Positions 8,899-17,437 are shown, counted from the first letter of the stretch. The stretch: 38,237 bases of DNA from Rhodobacteraceae bacterium HLUCCA09 (GCA_001314685.1 LJNT01000226.1:1-38237), one strand, 5' to 3'. Notes: generated from the sequence alone by a model not told the origin. A program made the numbers and translations.

Positions 8899-9420
8899 AT
8901 GACGGCCAGACGGAAGATCGCGACCGGCCTTTCGGGGCTGACGCTCGCGGGCGGCCTCGGCGGGTGCGCCGACATGCCCCTGTTCGAGCCACGGGGCGAG
9001 AGCGCGGCGCAGCCCGCTGCCGTGGCGCCCCTGCCGGGGGCCGGCAGCTCGCCCGGCGCCGCCGCGGGCGCGCCCGTGGTCGATGCCGTGACGGTGGAGG
9101 AGTTCGATACCACCACGCCCGAGGAGCGGGCCGCCGCCGCCGCACCCCCGCCGCGCGCCTCGGGCGGGGACGAGGCGCTCGGCACCACCGTCGCCTCGCT
9201 CGGCAACCCGGCCGAGCCAGGATTCTGGGCCGAGACGCCGCTCGTCGCCTCCGCCCGGCAGGGGCGTCTGACCAATCCCGACACCGGCGCCTCGGTGCAG
9301 GTCGAGCTGCGCCCCTCGGGGGGGGAACCGGGCTCGGGCAGCCGCGTCTCGCTGCCCGCCTTCCGCGTGCTCGGCGCGCCGCTGACCGCCCTGCCCGAGC
9401 TGACCGTCACCGGCCTCTGA
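8899..9420 (+). CDS. Small lipoprotein of a Rhodobacterales family
   Basis: Encodes 173 residues. The N-terminus is a lipoprotein signal: MTARRKIATGL, a hydrophobic stretch, then lipobox LGGC with Cys23 as the likely lipidated residue. A low-complexity Ala/Pro/Gly region follows to about residue 95. The conserved part is C-terminal: TTVASLGNPAEPGFWAETPL, a turn-rich middle, and SLPAFRVLGAPLTALPELTV. From memory, relatives with this C-terminal pattern are common in Rhodobacteraceae and are often labelled D-galactarate dehydratase; nothing in this protein resembles that enzyme, so I do not use the name. It is probably anchored in the outer or inner membrane facing the periplasm. Its role is unknown. 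ATG 8899 follows a gggaggggcgc ribosome site. Confidence 0.8.
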   Translation: MTARRKIATGLSGLTLAGGLGGCADMPLFEPRGESAAQPAAVAPLPGAGSSPGAAAGAPVVDAVTVEEFDTTTPEERAAAAAPPPRASGGDEALGTTVASLGNPAEPGFWAETPLVASARQGRLTNPDTGASVQVELRPSGGEPGSGSRVSLPAFRVLGAPLTALPELTVTGL

Positions 9421-9658
9421 GCGCGGGGCGCGCGTGGCGCCGCGTGTCCGGCAGGCGGTCTCGGGCACGTGCGGCGGCGGGGCGCGGCGCCGGGTGTGCG
9501 CCCCGACCCCGAAGCCTCGGGGCCGAAACGGGCCTCCACGCGCCGTTGCAGGCACGCGGTCGCTGGCTCTCCTCATCGGACCGGCCTGTCGCGGCGCGCT
9601 CCGTCGCCGAGGCCATCTCGGCGGCGCGCATCCGGCAGCGCGTCGGTCGCCGTCCATG

Positions 9659-10264
9659 CTACTCGCCGGGGCGCTTCAGCTCGAACACCTCGCGCACCAA
9701 GGCGTAGTCGCGGTAGCCGCAGCGGGCCAGCGGCCGGAAGGCGGTGATGTCGAAGCGTCCCTCGCGCAGGCAGTCGTCGCGCAGGTGCACCCCCGTCACC
9801 TCGCCGAACACAACCTTGTTCGCTTCGCCCGGCAGGTCGACGATGCGCGTCAGGCGGCATTCGAGCGCGGCCGGGGCGCCCGCGACCCGCGCGCAGGCGA
9901 TCGTCTCGCACGCCACCCGCGCGAGGCCGGCATGGTCGAACTCGTCCACCTCGCGCGGCCAGGGGCCGGAGGTGGCGTTCATCGCCTCGCGGGCGGCGTA
10001 TTCCACGATATTCACGCAGAACACGCCCGTCTCGGCGATGTTGGCCACGCTGTCCTTGGTGCCGTCGCGGTCGGGCTTGGCCGAGGTCGAGGCGAACATC
10101 ACCTGCGGCGGCACATAGGCGACCGCGTTGAAGAACGAGTAGGGCGCGAGGTTCTCCGACCCGTCGGCGCCGCGGGTCGAGATCCATCCGATGGGCCGCG
10201 GCGCGACCACGGCGCCGAAAGGGTTGTGGGGCAGCCCGTGCCCCTCATCCGGCCGGTAGAACAA
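9659..10264 (-). CDS. Flavin reductase-like (DIM6/NTAB family) FMN-binding protein
   Basis: Encodes 201 residues of the flavin-reductase-like split-barrel fold. The N-terminal half carries the family pattern PRPIGWISTRGADGSENLAPYSFFNAVAYVPP, where the ISTRG and NLAPYSFF segments line the FMN pocket, followed by KDSVANIAETGVFCVNIV. Relatives are annotated as reductases that supply FMNH2 to partner oxygenases or as proteins of unknown substrate; no oxygenase lies beside this gene, so the reaction is left open. It is divergent from the acetyltransferase at 10413. The 238-nt stretch 9421-9658 downstream has no gene that I can support. Confidence 0.85.
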   Translation of the reverse strand: MFYRPDEGHGLPHNPFGAVVAPRPIGWISTRGADGSENLAPYSFFNAVAYVPPQVMFASTSAKPDRDGTKDSVANIAETGVFCVNIVEYAAREAMNATSGPWPREVDEFDHAGLARVACETIACARVAGAPAALECRLTRIVDLPGEANKVVFGEVTGVHLRDDCLREGRFDITAFRPLARCGYRDYALVREVFELKRPGE

Positions 10265-10412
10265 TGCCCCGCCTCTTGCCTTCGCTCAGCCTCGCCCGGC
10301 GCACGCGATTGGCGCCCACCTTTGCCCCCGCCCTAGCCGCGTGCTAGGCGCCGCGCCAGCCGTAACCGCCGCACGGCGGGGCTGCGGGGGCGCAGGGGCA
10401 GCGGAGGGTGGG

Positions 10413-10892
10413 GTGGAGCTCGAGCAGGAGAGCCCGGACGACTGGTGGGAGGTCGAGGCCCTGCTCGACCTGTGCTTCGCGCCGGGGCGCGAGGCGCTCT
10501 CCTCCTACCGGCTGCGCGAGGGCGTGGCGCCGATCGCGTCGCTCTGCCGGGTGGGGCGCGGCGATGGTGCGCTCGCCGGCGCCATCCGGGCGTGGCCGGT
10601 CCGCGTGGGCGGGGCGCCGGCCGCGCTGGTCGGTCCGGTCGCCGTCCACCCCACGCGGCAGGGCGAGGGCCTCGGCGCGGCGCTCATCGGCGATCTCGCC
10701 GAGCGCGCGCCGTCGCTCGGCTGGTCGCGCCTGCTCCTCGTGGGCGATGCCCCCTATTACGGCCGCTTCGGCTTCTCCCGGCTCTCTGCCGTCGAGATGC
10801 CGCCACCCACCAACCCCGACCGCGTGCTCGGCCGCGGCGACTGGGCTGGCGTCGCGGGGCTCGTCACCCGCTGGGGCGATCCGCCCGCCTGA
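10413..10892 (+). CDS. GNAT-family N-acetyltransferase
   Basis: Encodes about 159 residues of the GNAT fold, which moves an acetyl group from acetyl-CoA to an amine. The acetyl-CoA-binding motif is seen in LVGPVAVHPTRQGEGLGAAL (the Q-G-x-G-x-A/G loop), followed by a helix and LLLVGDAPYYGRFGFSRL, where YYGRFGF is the pattern of the YhbS-like subgroup. The substrate is unknown. GTG 10413 (VELEQESPDDWWEVEALL) is chosen because gcggaggg sits just before it; the frame runs upstream to 10341 with poor sequence. A GC-rich hairpin at 10901-10915 (TCCCC, 5-nt loop, complement) follows the stop but has no T-tract. Confidence 0.85.
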   Translation: MELEQESPDDWWEVEALLDLCFAPGREALSSYRLREGVAPIASLCRVGRGDGALAGAIRAWPVRVGGAPAALVGPVAVHPTRQGEGLGAALIGDLAERAPSLGWSRLLLVGDAPYYGRFGFSRLSAVEMPPPTNPDRVLGRGDWAGVAGLVTRWGDPPA

Positions 10893-11467
10893 GACGCGCC
10901 TCCCCCGGCGGGGGACAGGGCGCGGAGCTTGCGCAGGGGTCTCCCGCCCCGAACCGGATGCCGGGTGGTCCGAGCGGCGAGAGCGGCTCGACCTGCTCTC
11001 CGACATGCACTCGGCCAGGTTCGGCCGTGGCCAGACCCGTGGGGCCGGGACGATGAGCAGGGGGCGCACGTTCGGGCGACGCCGGCCAATCGCGGCCAGC
11101 GGGACGGCGGCGGGATGGGCATGGGCACAGGGGCCTCGACGGCGAAGGCTGTCACGAGGCCCACGGTGCTCGTCTCTGCTGTCCAGGTCACAGAATGGGC
11201 GCAGGAGACCGGATCGGCCGCCCCGGCAGTCGAGAGCGGCAATCCCGCGGTTCCGGCCCGTAATCGCCACGTCGGGCAGCAGGGTGCCGAGGACGGGTCG
11301 TGGAGATGGCCCCCCCGCACGGGATCGCCAGGTCGAAGCTCGGCCCCGCGCCCATCTCCACCAGGAAGATGCCCGACGTCACGGTCATGGCATCGGCGCC
11401 GCGCTCCACTCGGGGTCTCGGGCGTCGAACCACGCCGTTCGATCAATCTGCGCGCGAGAGGGCGCCG
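10893..11467. other. 575-nt stretch without a convincing gene; possible decayed gene
   Basis: No frame in this stretch reads like a whole protein. On the minus strand around 11310-11395 a short piece has protein-like composition and GC-rich third positions (reading MTVTSGIFLVEMGAGPS then FDLAIPCGGA), then loses that character near 11300. The neighbouring minus-strand frames continue with plausible but unrecognised sequence. This looks more like a remnant interrupted by frameshifts than random intergenic DNA, but I cannot name a parent family. Confidence 0.3.
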
Positions 11468-12265
11468 TCAGGCCCAGTCCGCGCCGAGGTCCTGCGCCGC
11501 GCGGTCGATCCAGTGCTCGCGCAGCCACGGCACCGCGCGGCAGGCGCGCAGGGGGTTGCCCCACCACCCCGCGACCGCCTCGTGCATCTTGGGCCGCCCG
11601 TGAAAGCAGACGACGCGCGCCGCGCGTGGCAGGCGGGCGGGGCGAAGCCAGTTCATGGGCGGCAGGTCGAGGCAGTCGTGCTTGAAGCTGACAACCTGAT
11701 CGGGCGGCAGGTAGGCGAAGGCGCCTTTCTCCTGCGCGAGCGTCGAGGTGTAGCGCTGCTCGGAGCCGCGCGCGCGGGCGACCTCGCCGGCCGGGTCGGC
11801 GGCGAGCCGCTCGTAGAGCCAGGGGTGCAGGGACGGGTCGAACCGGAAGACCGAGCCGTGGCCCGTGGGCCGGCCGCGCCGCGCTTCCACCCAGTCGGCC
11901 CGCATGGCGACGGTGCCCGGCGCATGGGTCAGCAGGTCGTCGAGGGCGCCCGTGATCACCACGTCGAGATCGAAGCCGAGCACCGGGCCGTCCAGATCTG
12001 GTATGAGGCCGGGGCGAAAGAGGCTCACCTTGCGCATCGCGCCCTTGCGGTCGGCCACGGCGAGGGCGGCGTCCATCTCGGCCCGGTAGGGCTCGTCGGG
12101 CAGCGGCAGCACCTCGATGCCGGGGTGCAGCCCCTCGACGCGCTCGGTCATGCACAGGAATCGCACGGGCACCGAGAGGTTGCGCCGCACGCCGGAATAG
12201 AGGCGGTTGACGTAGTCGGGGCCGAACAGGGTGCCCCACTTGATGCAGGCGACGGTGGCGGTCAT
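11468..12265 (-). CDS. Glycosyltransferase-like protein with a DxD motif
   Basis: Encodes 265 residues resembling the small nucleotide-sugar transferases of the glycogenin/LPS-transferase type. The N-terminal strand VACIKWGTLFGPDYVNRLYSGVRRN fits a GT-A start, and GPVLGFDLDVVITG contains the D99-x-D101 pair that would bind the metal and sugar nucleotide. A GHGSVFRFDP segment and a C-terminal VVCFHGRPKMHEA follow, the latter resembling the His-Gly-xx-Lys-Pro motif seen near the end of such enzymes. No signal peptide or membrane span is visible, so it is probably cytoplasmic. The acceptor is unknown and no other surface-polysaccharide genes are next to it. Confidence 0.75.
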   Translation of the reverse strand: MTATVACIKWGTLFGPDYVNRLYSGVRRNLSVPVRFLCMTERVEGLHPGIEVLPLPDEPYRAEMDAALAVADRKGAMRKVSLFRPGLIPDLDGPVLGFDLDVVITGALDDLLTHAPGTVAMRADWVEARRGRPTGHGSVFRFDPSLHPWLYERLAADPAGEVARARGSEQRYTSTLAQEKGAFAYLPPDQVVSFKHDCLDLPPMNWLRPARLPRAARVVCFHGRPKMHEAVAGWWGNPLRACRAVPWLREHWIDRAAQDLGADWA

Positions 12266-12449
12266 GCGCCCCCCTACCCCGCCCCGCCAGCCGCCGCCAG
12301 TCGCCGCCGCCCACGCGGCACGCCACGCCGCCGTCCTGCGCCTTCCGCCGCGCGCAAGGCGTGCGGCCGGGCCCGACGGAGCGAGGCGCGCCCGAGCGCC
12401 CGAGCGGAGTCGGGAACGCCCCCGGGCTGCGCGGGATGGGCCCGGGCGC

Positions 12450-13613
12450 TCAGCCCGCCGGCATCCGCCGCTCGACCACCTCGGCCCAGTAGGAGCAGCC
12501 CGCCGGGATCGCCTCGTCGTTGAAGTCGTAGGCGGGGTTGTGGACCATCGCCGTCTCGCCGTTGCCGACGAGGATGTAGGCGCCCGGCCGCTCGTTGAGC
12601 ATGAACGAGAAATCCTCGCCCCCCATCGTCACCGGCGCCTCCCCGATGTCGCCGGCCACCGCGCGGGCCACGTCGCGGGCGAAGTCGGTCGGCTCGGGGG
12701 CGTTCACGGTGACGGGATAGTTGCGCTCGTAATGCACCATCGCCTCGCCGCCATAGGCCGCCGCGGTGCCGGTCGCCACGGCCTTGAGCCGTGTCTCGGC
12801 GAGGTCGCGCATCGGCTCGGAGAGCGTGCGCACGGTGCCGCGCAGCGTCACCTTCTGCGGGATCACGTTGAAGGCCTTCGATTCGGTCTCGAACGATGTG
12901 ACCGAGACGACCACCTGCTCGACCGGGTCGACGTTGCGCGCCACGATCGACTGCAGCGCCACGACGATGTGGGCGGCGATCAGCGTGGTGTCGGTCGCCT
13001 CGTGCGGCTTGGCGGCGTGGCCGCCCTTGCCCTCGACCTCGATCTCGAACAGGTCGGCCGCGGCGAAGAACGGCCCCGTGCGGATGGCGAAGGTGCCGGC
13101 CGGCACGCCGGGCCAGTTGTGCATGCCGTAGACTTCCTGGATGCCGAACCGCTCCATCAGCCCGTCCTCGACCATGGCGCGGCCGCCGCCCTCGCCCTCT
13201 TCCGCCGGCTGGAAGATCACCACCGCCGTGCCGTCGAAGTTGCGGGTCTCGGCGAGGTAGCGCGCGGCGCCCAGCAGCATCGCGGTGTGCCCGTCATGGC
13301 CGCAGGCATGCATGGCGCCGGGCGTCTTCGAGGCGTAGGGCGCGCCCGTCACCTCGGTCATCGGCAGCGCGTCCATGTCGGCGCGCAGGCCCACGACCTT
13401 GCCGGAGGCGGTGGAGCGGCCGCGGATCACGCCGACGACGCCGGTGCGGCCCACGCCCTCGACCACCTCGTCGATGCCGAAGGCGCGCAGCTTTTCGGCC
13501 ACCAGCGCGGCGGTGCGGTGCGTCTCGAAGCCCAGTTCGGGATGGGCGTGGATGTCGCGCCGCCACTCGGCGATCTCGGGATGCAGCTCGGCGAAGCGGT
13601 TCTTGATGGGCAT
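12450..13613 (-). CDS. M20 family amidohydrolase (hippurate hydrolase-like)
   Basis: Encodes 387 residues of the M20D peptidase/amidohydrolase family, dinuclear metal enzymes that cleave N-acyl amino acids or related amides in the cytoplasm. The sequence begins with the family opening WRRDIHAHPELGFETHRTA. GLRADMDALPM and HACGHDGHTAMLLGAA carry metal and catalytic residues, with further ligands in FQPAEEGEGG and MHNWPG. The last conserved His is expected in the MGGEDFSFM region and the C-terminal MVHNPAYDFND. The exact substrate cannot be read from sequence; hippurate, N-acetyl amino acids and indole-acetyl conjugates are all hydrolysed by relatives. ATG 13613 is preceded by a ggaggccc ribosome site. 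Confidence 0.9.
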   Translation of the reverse strand: MPIKNRFAELHPEIAEWRRDIHAHPELGFETHRTAALVAEKLRAFGIDEVVEGVGRTGVVGVIRGRSTASGKVVGLRADMDALPMTEVTGAPYASKTPGAMHACGHDGHTAMLLGAARYLAETRNFDGTAVVIFQPAEEGEGGGRAMVEDGLMERFGIQEVYGMHNWPGVPAGTFAIRTGPFFAAADLFEIEVEGKGGHAAKPHEATDTTLIAAHIVVALQSIVARNVDPVEQVVVSVTSFETESKAFNVIPQKVTLRGTVRTLSEPMRDLAETRLKAVATGTAAAYGGEAMVHYERNYPVTVNAPEPTDFARDVARAVAGDIGEAPVTMGGEDFSFMLNERPGAYILVGNGETAMVHNPAYDFNDEAIPAGCSYWAEVVERRMPAG

Positions 13614-13706
13614 GGGGCCTCCTGGGTGCGGGTGACCGCACAGAGATACGCGCGGATCGCGCCCGCTTCCAGCCGTCGCGGCGCGCTCGCCCGAGGCAAC
13701 CGCCGC

Positions 13707-14159
13707 TCAGCCCGCTTCGGGCATCGCGGCGACGGGGTATTTCAGGCGGGCGGCCGCAGCGAGCGCCTGTCCGAGCCCGGGCGCGCGGACGGGGCCGCCC
13801 GGGGCGGACAGGACGTCGTCGGCCAGCAGGGCGACGAGCCGCGCGTATCGCAAGTCGGCCCGCGCCTCGCGCTTCGACAGGAAGCCCATCGGCAGCCCCG
13901 TCCCGATCTCGCGGGCCGCGGCGGGGAGGGTGCGGTGCCACAGCACCCGGTGGCGCGGATCGGCGCCGATCAGGCGCCAGAGCTCGGCGACCCCCTCCTC
14001 GGGGCCCTCGATGAGCTGGGCATAGGTGCCGTCGCCGTAATAGAGCAGGCCGGAGCAGCCGAGCCGCGCGTTGCGGGCATCGGACGCGCGCAGGATGTCG
14101 AGGACCACCGAGTCGGGGGGCCTGCGCGGCGCACTGCGATAGACGAGGCGACGAAGCAT
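13707..14159 (-). CDS. BLUF-domain blue-light photoreceptor, single domain
   Basis: A short BLUF protein (150 residues) that should bind FAD and sense blue light. It opens MLRRLVYRS as BLUF domains do. Tyr7, Asn30 and Gln48 match AppA Tyr21, Asn45 and Gln63 with almost the same spacing, and Met91 in PMGF matches Met106. The residue at the position of AppA Trp104 is Leu89, so the semi-conserved Trp is absent. The LIEGPEEGVAEL and DPRHRVL stretches are typical. About 55 residues follow the core, probably the capping helices; there is no output domain, so signalling would be through a partner. ATG 14159 is chosen over upstream codons because an aggag site precedes it and relatives start with this segment. 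Confidence 0.9.
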   Translation of the reverse strand: MLRRLVYRSAPRRPPDSVVLDILRASDARNARLGCSGLLYYGDGTYAQLIEGPEEGVAELWRLIGADPRHRVLWHRTLPAAAREIGTGLPMGFLSKREARADLRYARLVALLADDVLSAPGGPVRAPGLGQALAAAARLKYPVAAMPEAG

Positions 14160-14483
14160 GCGCCCCACGCTCCTGATGACAGTCAAGGAACAGGCTATCA
14201 TACCCGCGCCGCCGCGTCCGCTCTTACTTCGGGATGCCGGGAGCGACGTCGCCGGGCGAAACCGGACCCGCCCGGCGGCTGCGCCAGCCTTGCGGAAAGG
14301 ACCGCTTTTCCGCGTGCGGGCGATCGTGCAGACCCCCCGTTCCGGCCTTCCCCGACTGCGGAACGGCCGTTCGGCAGCCGCCCCCTCGGGCGAACGCGCG
14401 TTCGGCGGGCGGCGCTTGCCCGGCCAGGGCGTGCCCCCCTATGCCCCGACCGCAACCGGACAGGCATTCGCGGGAGTCGCGCC
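14160..14483. other. 324-nt divergent promoter region between the BLUF and yeeE genes
   Basis: No gene is visible. The part beside the BLUF gene is less GC-rich (ctatcatacccg, which on the minus strand gives a TATGAT -10-like hexamer about 40 nt before the BLUF start). A possible hairpin with an 8-bp stem lies at 14251-14276 (GCCGGGCG, 10-nt loop, complement). I cannot assign a function to it. Confidence 0.4.
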
Positions 14484-15560
14484 ATGTATGCATCCTTGGG
14501 CTTCGAGACGCTGACGGCGCCGCAGGCGGCCGTGTGGCTGGGGGCGCTTCTGGGCCTCGCCTTCGGGGCGGCGGCGGCCGTGAGCCGCTTCTGCCTGCGC
14601 CGCGGCCTCGTCGCCGGGCCCGAGCGGCGGGCGGCACTGGCCGTCTGGGCCGCGGGGTTGGCGGTGGCGGTGCTGGGCACGCAGGCCGCCGTCGCGGCGG
14701 GGCTTGTCGAGTTCGGCGCGCATCGCTTTCACGCGGCCGAGTTGCCGATGCTGGCGGTGCTGCTCGGGGGCACGCTCTTCGGCGCGGGCATGGTGCTGAC
14801 GCGCGGCTGCCCCTCGCGCCTGCTGGTGCTGGGCGCGGGCGGCAACCTGCGCGCGCTCGCGGTGATCCTCGTCTTCGCACTCGTGGCGCATGCGACGCTC
14901 AAGGGCCTGCTCGCGCCCGCCCGTGTGGCGCTCGGCGGCGTGACCATGCCGCTCGGCGATGTCGCCGCGCTCGGCGCCCTGCCCGGCGACGGCCTAGCCT
15001 GGGCGGCCCTGCTCGCCGCGGGCGCGCTCGCGCTCGCCTGGCGCGCCGGCGCCCGGCCGCGCGACCTCGCCCTCGGCGCCCTGATCGGCGCGCTGGTGCC
15101 GGCGGGCTGGGTCGGCACGGGCCTCGTCCTGTTCGACGATTTCGACCCGGTGGCGCTCGAATCGCTCTCCTTCACCGCGCCCGCGGCCGACTCGCTCTTC
15201 TTCGCCATCGCCTCGACCGCCGTGCCCGCGACTTTCGGCGTGGGGCTGCTGGCGGGAACGCTCGCGGGCGCACTCGTCGCCGCCGTGCTCCGCCGCGAGG
15301 CGCGGTGGGAGAGCTTCGAGAGCCCGCGCCAGACCGGCCGCTACGCCCTCGGCGCCGTGCTGATGGGGGTGGGCGGCGTGCTTGCGGGCGGCTGCACCGT
15401 AGGCGCGGGGCTGTCGGGCGTGGCCACCCTGGGCGTGTCTGCCCTGCTCGCGCTCGCCGCAATCGTGGCCGGAGCGCGCGCGACCGACGCCCTGCTCACT
15501 CGAGGTGGCGCCGGATCCGCTGCACCATCAGCCACACGCCGAGCACTACCGGCGGAGTGA
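14484..15560 (+). CDS. YeeE/YedE family sulfur-compound transporter
   Basis: Inner-membrane protein of 358 residues made of two YeeE/YedE-type halves. Each half has a cysteine-bearing motif: SRFCLRRG (about residues 33-40) and RGCPSRLLVLGAGGN in the first, and GGCTVGAGLSGV near residue 305 in the second. In TsuA (YeeE) of Spirochaeta such conserved cysteines pass thiosulfate through the membrane, so uptake or export of a sulfur species such as thiosulfate is likely; the exact substrate is inferred. About nine hydrophobic spans can be counted. The last 22 residues (GGAGSAAPSATRRALPAE region) are polar and lie in the part of the gene that overlaps the convergent DUF3422 gene by 65 bp. Confidence 0.85.
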   Translation: MYASLGFETLTAPQAAVWLGALLGLAFGAAAAVSRFCLRRGLVAGPERRAALAVWAAGLAVAVLGTQAAVAAGLVEFGAHRFHAAELPMLAVLLGGTLFGAGMVLTRGCPSRLLVLGAGGNLRALAVILVFALVAHATLKGLLAPARVALGGVTMPLGDVAALGALPGDGLAWAALLAAGALALAWRAGARPRDLALGALIGALVPAGWVGTGLVLFDDFDPVALESLSFTAPAADSLFFAIASTAVPATFGVGLLAGTLAGALVAAVLRREARWESFESPRQTGRYALGAVLMGVGGVLAGGCTVGAGLSGVATLGVSALLALAAIVAGARATDALLTRGGAGSAAPSATRRALPAE

Positions 15561-16800
15561 GCAGCGCGGTGGCGAGCCCCTCGGACAGCCCCAGGGGCGC
15601 CGTCACCGGATAGGCGAGGTAGGCGGCGAGATTGACCGCGTAATAGCTGATCGCCACCACAGACAGGCCCTCGACCGTGCGCTGCAGACGCAGTTGCAGA
15701 TCGGCTCGGCGGTCCATCGAGGCGAGCAGGTCGGCGTTCTGCGCCTGCCGCTCGACATCGACCTTGGTGCGCAACAGGTCGCCCGCCCGCATCGCCCGCT
15801 CGGCCATCTCGGTGAGCCGCCCCTCGGTCGACTTGACGGTACGCATCGCGGGATCGAAGCGGCGGGCCATGAACTCCTGGAAGGTCTGGCGCCCCTCGAA
15901 GCGTTGCTCGCGCAGCACCCGCACGCGGTCGTTGACGATGGCCTCGTAAGCCGCGGTCGCCCCGAAGCGGAAGGTCGCCTGCGCGCGCAGCGCCTCGAGC
16001 TCGGAGGCGACGCGCAGCAGGCTCTCGAGCGAGTGCTCGGGCGTCTCCATCGGGCCGGTCATGTCGGTGACCAGCGCGGTGAGCGCCCGGTCGAGCTCGC
16101 CCATCCGCGCCGACAGGTCGCGTGCCCGGCGGTAGCCGAGCATCGACATGGTCTTGTAGGTCTCGATCTCGGTCAGGCGCTGCACGATACGCCCGATGCG
16201 CCGCGCGCCCGTGTCGGGCCGGACGAAGACGGCAAAGCGCATGTGCCCGCCCTCGTCGATGCGAAAATCGCCCGCCATGATCGCGGTGTCGTCGAGCACG
16301 CGGCTGACGGCGAGGCTTTCGGGCACGAACCACGAAAATGCCTTGGGCAGAACGCTCGCCTCGTCCGCCCTGGCCACCTCCTCGACGCGGATCAGCGCCG
16401 AGGTGATGCGCGCGCCGGGCGCCCGCGCCAGCCAGTCGGCCGGCAGCACCTCGAACGCCTTGGGGTCGAACGGTCGTTCGGAGACGTCGGGGGTGAAGAT
16501 CGTGTAGGTGACGAACTCGGTATGGCACTCCCACTTGATCTGGTGCTTGCCGAGATCGCCGAAATAGTGGGTCGCGCCGGGCTTGGGGTGGGTCGCGCCG
16601 AAGCGGTCGAGCAGCTCGAGCAGGTGGGCGCGGTCGGCGCCGCGGTCGCGCGCGGCGGCTTCCCTGGGCTGCTTGATGGCGAGGTAGACGACCCTGCACG
16701 GCGCGTCGAGCGAGGGGAAGGGCCGCGCATGCAGCTCGTTGGCGAGCTCGTAGCGGAGCGGGTGATCGGCGAGCACGGTGCGGGGGGCGGCATCATCCAT
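15496..16800 (-). CDS. DUF3422 membrane protein
   Basis: Encodes 434 residues of the DUF3422 family, whose function is unknown. The N-terminal marker is LRYELANELHARPFPSLDAP, followed by VSERPFDPKAFEVLPADWL and RIDEGGHMRFAVF. The middle, about residues 215-390, is mostly helical with heptad-like Leu/Ala spacing and may form a coiled coil. Two transmembrane helices end the protein (VVAISYYAVNLAAYLAY and a second span ending VVLGVWLMVQ), then a short RIRRHLE tail, so the bulk probably faces the cytoplasm. ATG 16800 (MDDAAPRTVL) is preferred; the frame is open to 16872, but the added residues look random. The last 65 bp overlap the end of the YeeE gene on the other strand. Confidence 0.85.
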   Translation of the reverse strand: MDDAAPRTVLADHPLRYELANELHARPFPSLDAPCRVVYLAIKQPREAAARDRGADRAHLLELLDRFGATHPKPGATHYFGDLGKHQIKWECHTEFVTYTIFTPDVSERPFDPKAFEVLPADWLARAPGARITSALIRVEEVARADEASVLPKAFSWFVPESLAVSRVLDDTAIMAGDFRIDEGGHMRFAVFVRPDTGARRIGRIVQRLTEIETYKTMSMLGYRRARDLSARMGELDRALTALVTDMTGPMETPEHSLESLLRVASELEALRAQATFRFGATAAYEAIVNDRVRVLREQRFEGRQTFQEFMARRFDPAMRTVKSTEGRLTEMAERAMRAGDLLRTKVDVERQAQNADLLASMDRRADLQLRLQRTVEGLSVVAISYYAVNLAAYLAYPVTAPLGLSEGLATALLTPPVVLGVWLMVQRIRRHLE

Positions 16801-17133
16801 GCGCCGCAGATAGCGCTCGCCTGACGCCCTGTAAACGCGGGCAGGTGGCGCTGAATGCATATACTTCGGCATACCGCTGCCATGCCGCCCCGGGCAGCGC
16901 GGATCGGGCCCGGTGGCGCGGGATCGGGCGCGGCGCGCCCCCTTGCCTGCCCCGCCTGCCGCCCGCCCCGGGGGCCGGCCCCGACCTGCGCCGAAACGCG
17001 CAGGGGCGGGCGCTTTACAAGCCCGAGTGTTTCACTAAGGATATCTTCAGCCACCCGACGGGAGCCAGCGCCGACAGCACGGGCGCGCAGAGGAGCGAAC
17101 AGCGCGCGCCCGGGACCACGACAGGAGAGGCCC
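16801..17133. other. 333-nt divergent region before hemP
   Basis: No gene is supported. The strand switches here between the DUF3422 gene and hemP. The lower-GC part at 17014-17047 (tttacaagcccgagtgttt and onward to ggatatc) is the best place for the hemP promoter. I looked for a clear iron-control palindrome and did not find one. Confidence 0.35.
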
Positions 17134-17424
17134 ATGGACGGAGACTTTCGCGGCGCCCCCGCCCGGCGAGACGACAGGACAGAGCGCAGCGCCCGCCGCG
17201 GCGGACCCGGCTGGTACGACGGCCGGGGCGGGGCGAGGCGCGGCCCGGACGAGCACGGTCTGCACGCGGCTGCCCCGCCCCCGGTCGGCGGTGCCGCGCG
17301 CGCCCTGCCCGCCCACGACGTGCGCCAGCTGATGCGCGGCGGCACGCAGGCGGTGCTCATGCTCGACGGCGTCGCCTATTCGCTCCGCATCACGCGGGCG
17401 GGCAAGTTGATCCTCACCAAGTGA
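17134..17424 (+). CDS. hemP: Hemin uptake protein HemP
   Basis: Encodes 96 residues. The C-terminal 40 residues are the HemP domain: LMRGGTQAVLMLDGVAYS followed by LRITRAGKLILTK, with the family ending KLILTK exactly at the C-terminus. The first ~55 residues are a Gly/Arg/Asp-rich, low-complexity extension not usual in the shorter HemP proteins of other groups. HemP is linked to heme uptake and is iron-regulated in many proteobacteria; in Burkholderia it acts as an activator of heme-receptor expression. No heme receptor or hmu transport genes are next to it. ATG 17134 follows aggagaggccc, an excellent ribosome site. The DUF1289 gene follows after 13 nt. Confidence 0.9.
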   Translation: MDGDFRGAPARRDDRTERSARRGGPGWYDGRGGARRGPDEHGLHAAAPPPVGGAARALPAHDVRQLMRGGTQAVLMLDGVAYSLRITRAGKLILTK

Positions 17425-17437
17425 AAGGACGATCGCA

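Noticed and set aside
8899..9420. Labelling the lipoprotein as D-galactarate dehydratase
   Set aside because: The protein is 173 residues with a lipobox and a low-complexity region; no dehydratase motif is present. The name seems to be a propagated error.
12266..14483. A plus-strand open frame from 12231 that runs into the yeeE frame, suggesting a protein of over 1000 residues
   Set aside because: The part before 14484 is antisense to the M20 amidohydrolase and BLUF genes and looks like shadow sequence. The transporter start at ATG 14484 gives a normal-length YeeE/YedE protein.
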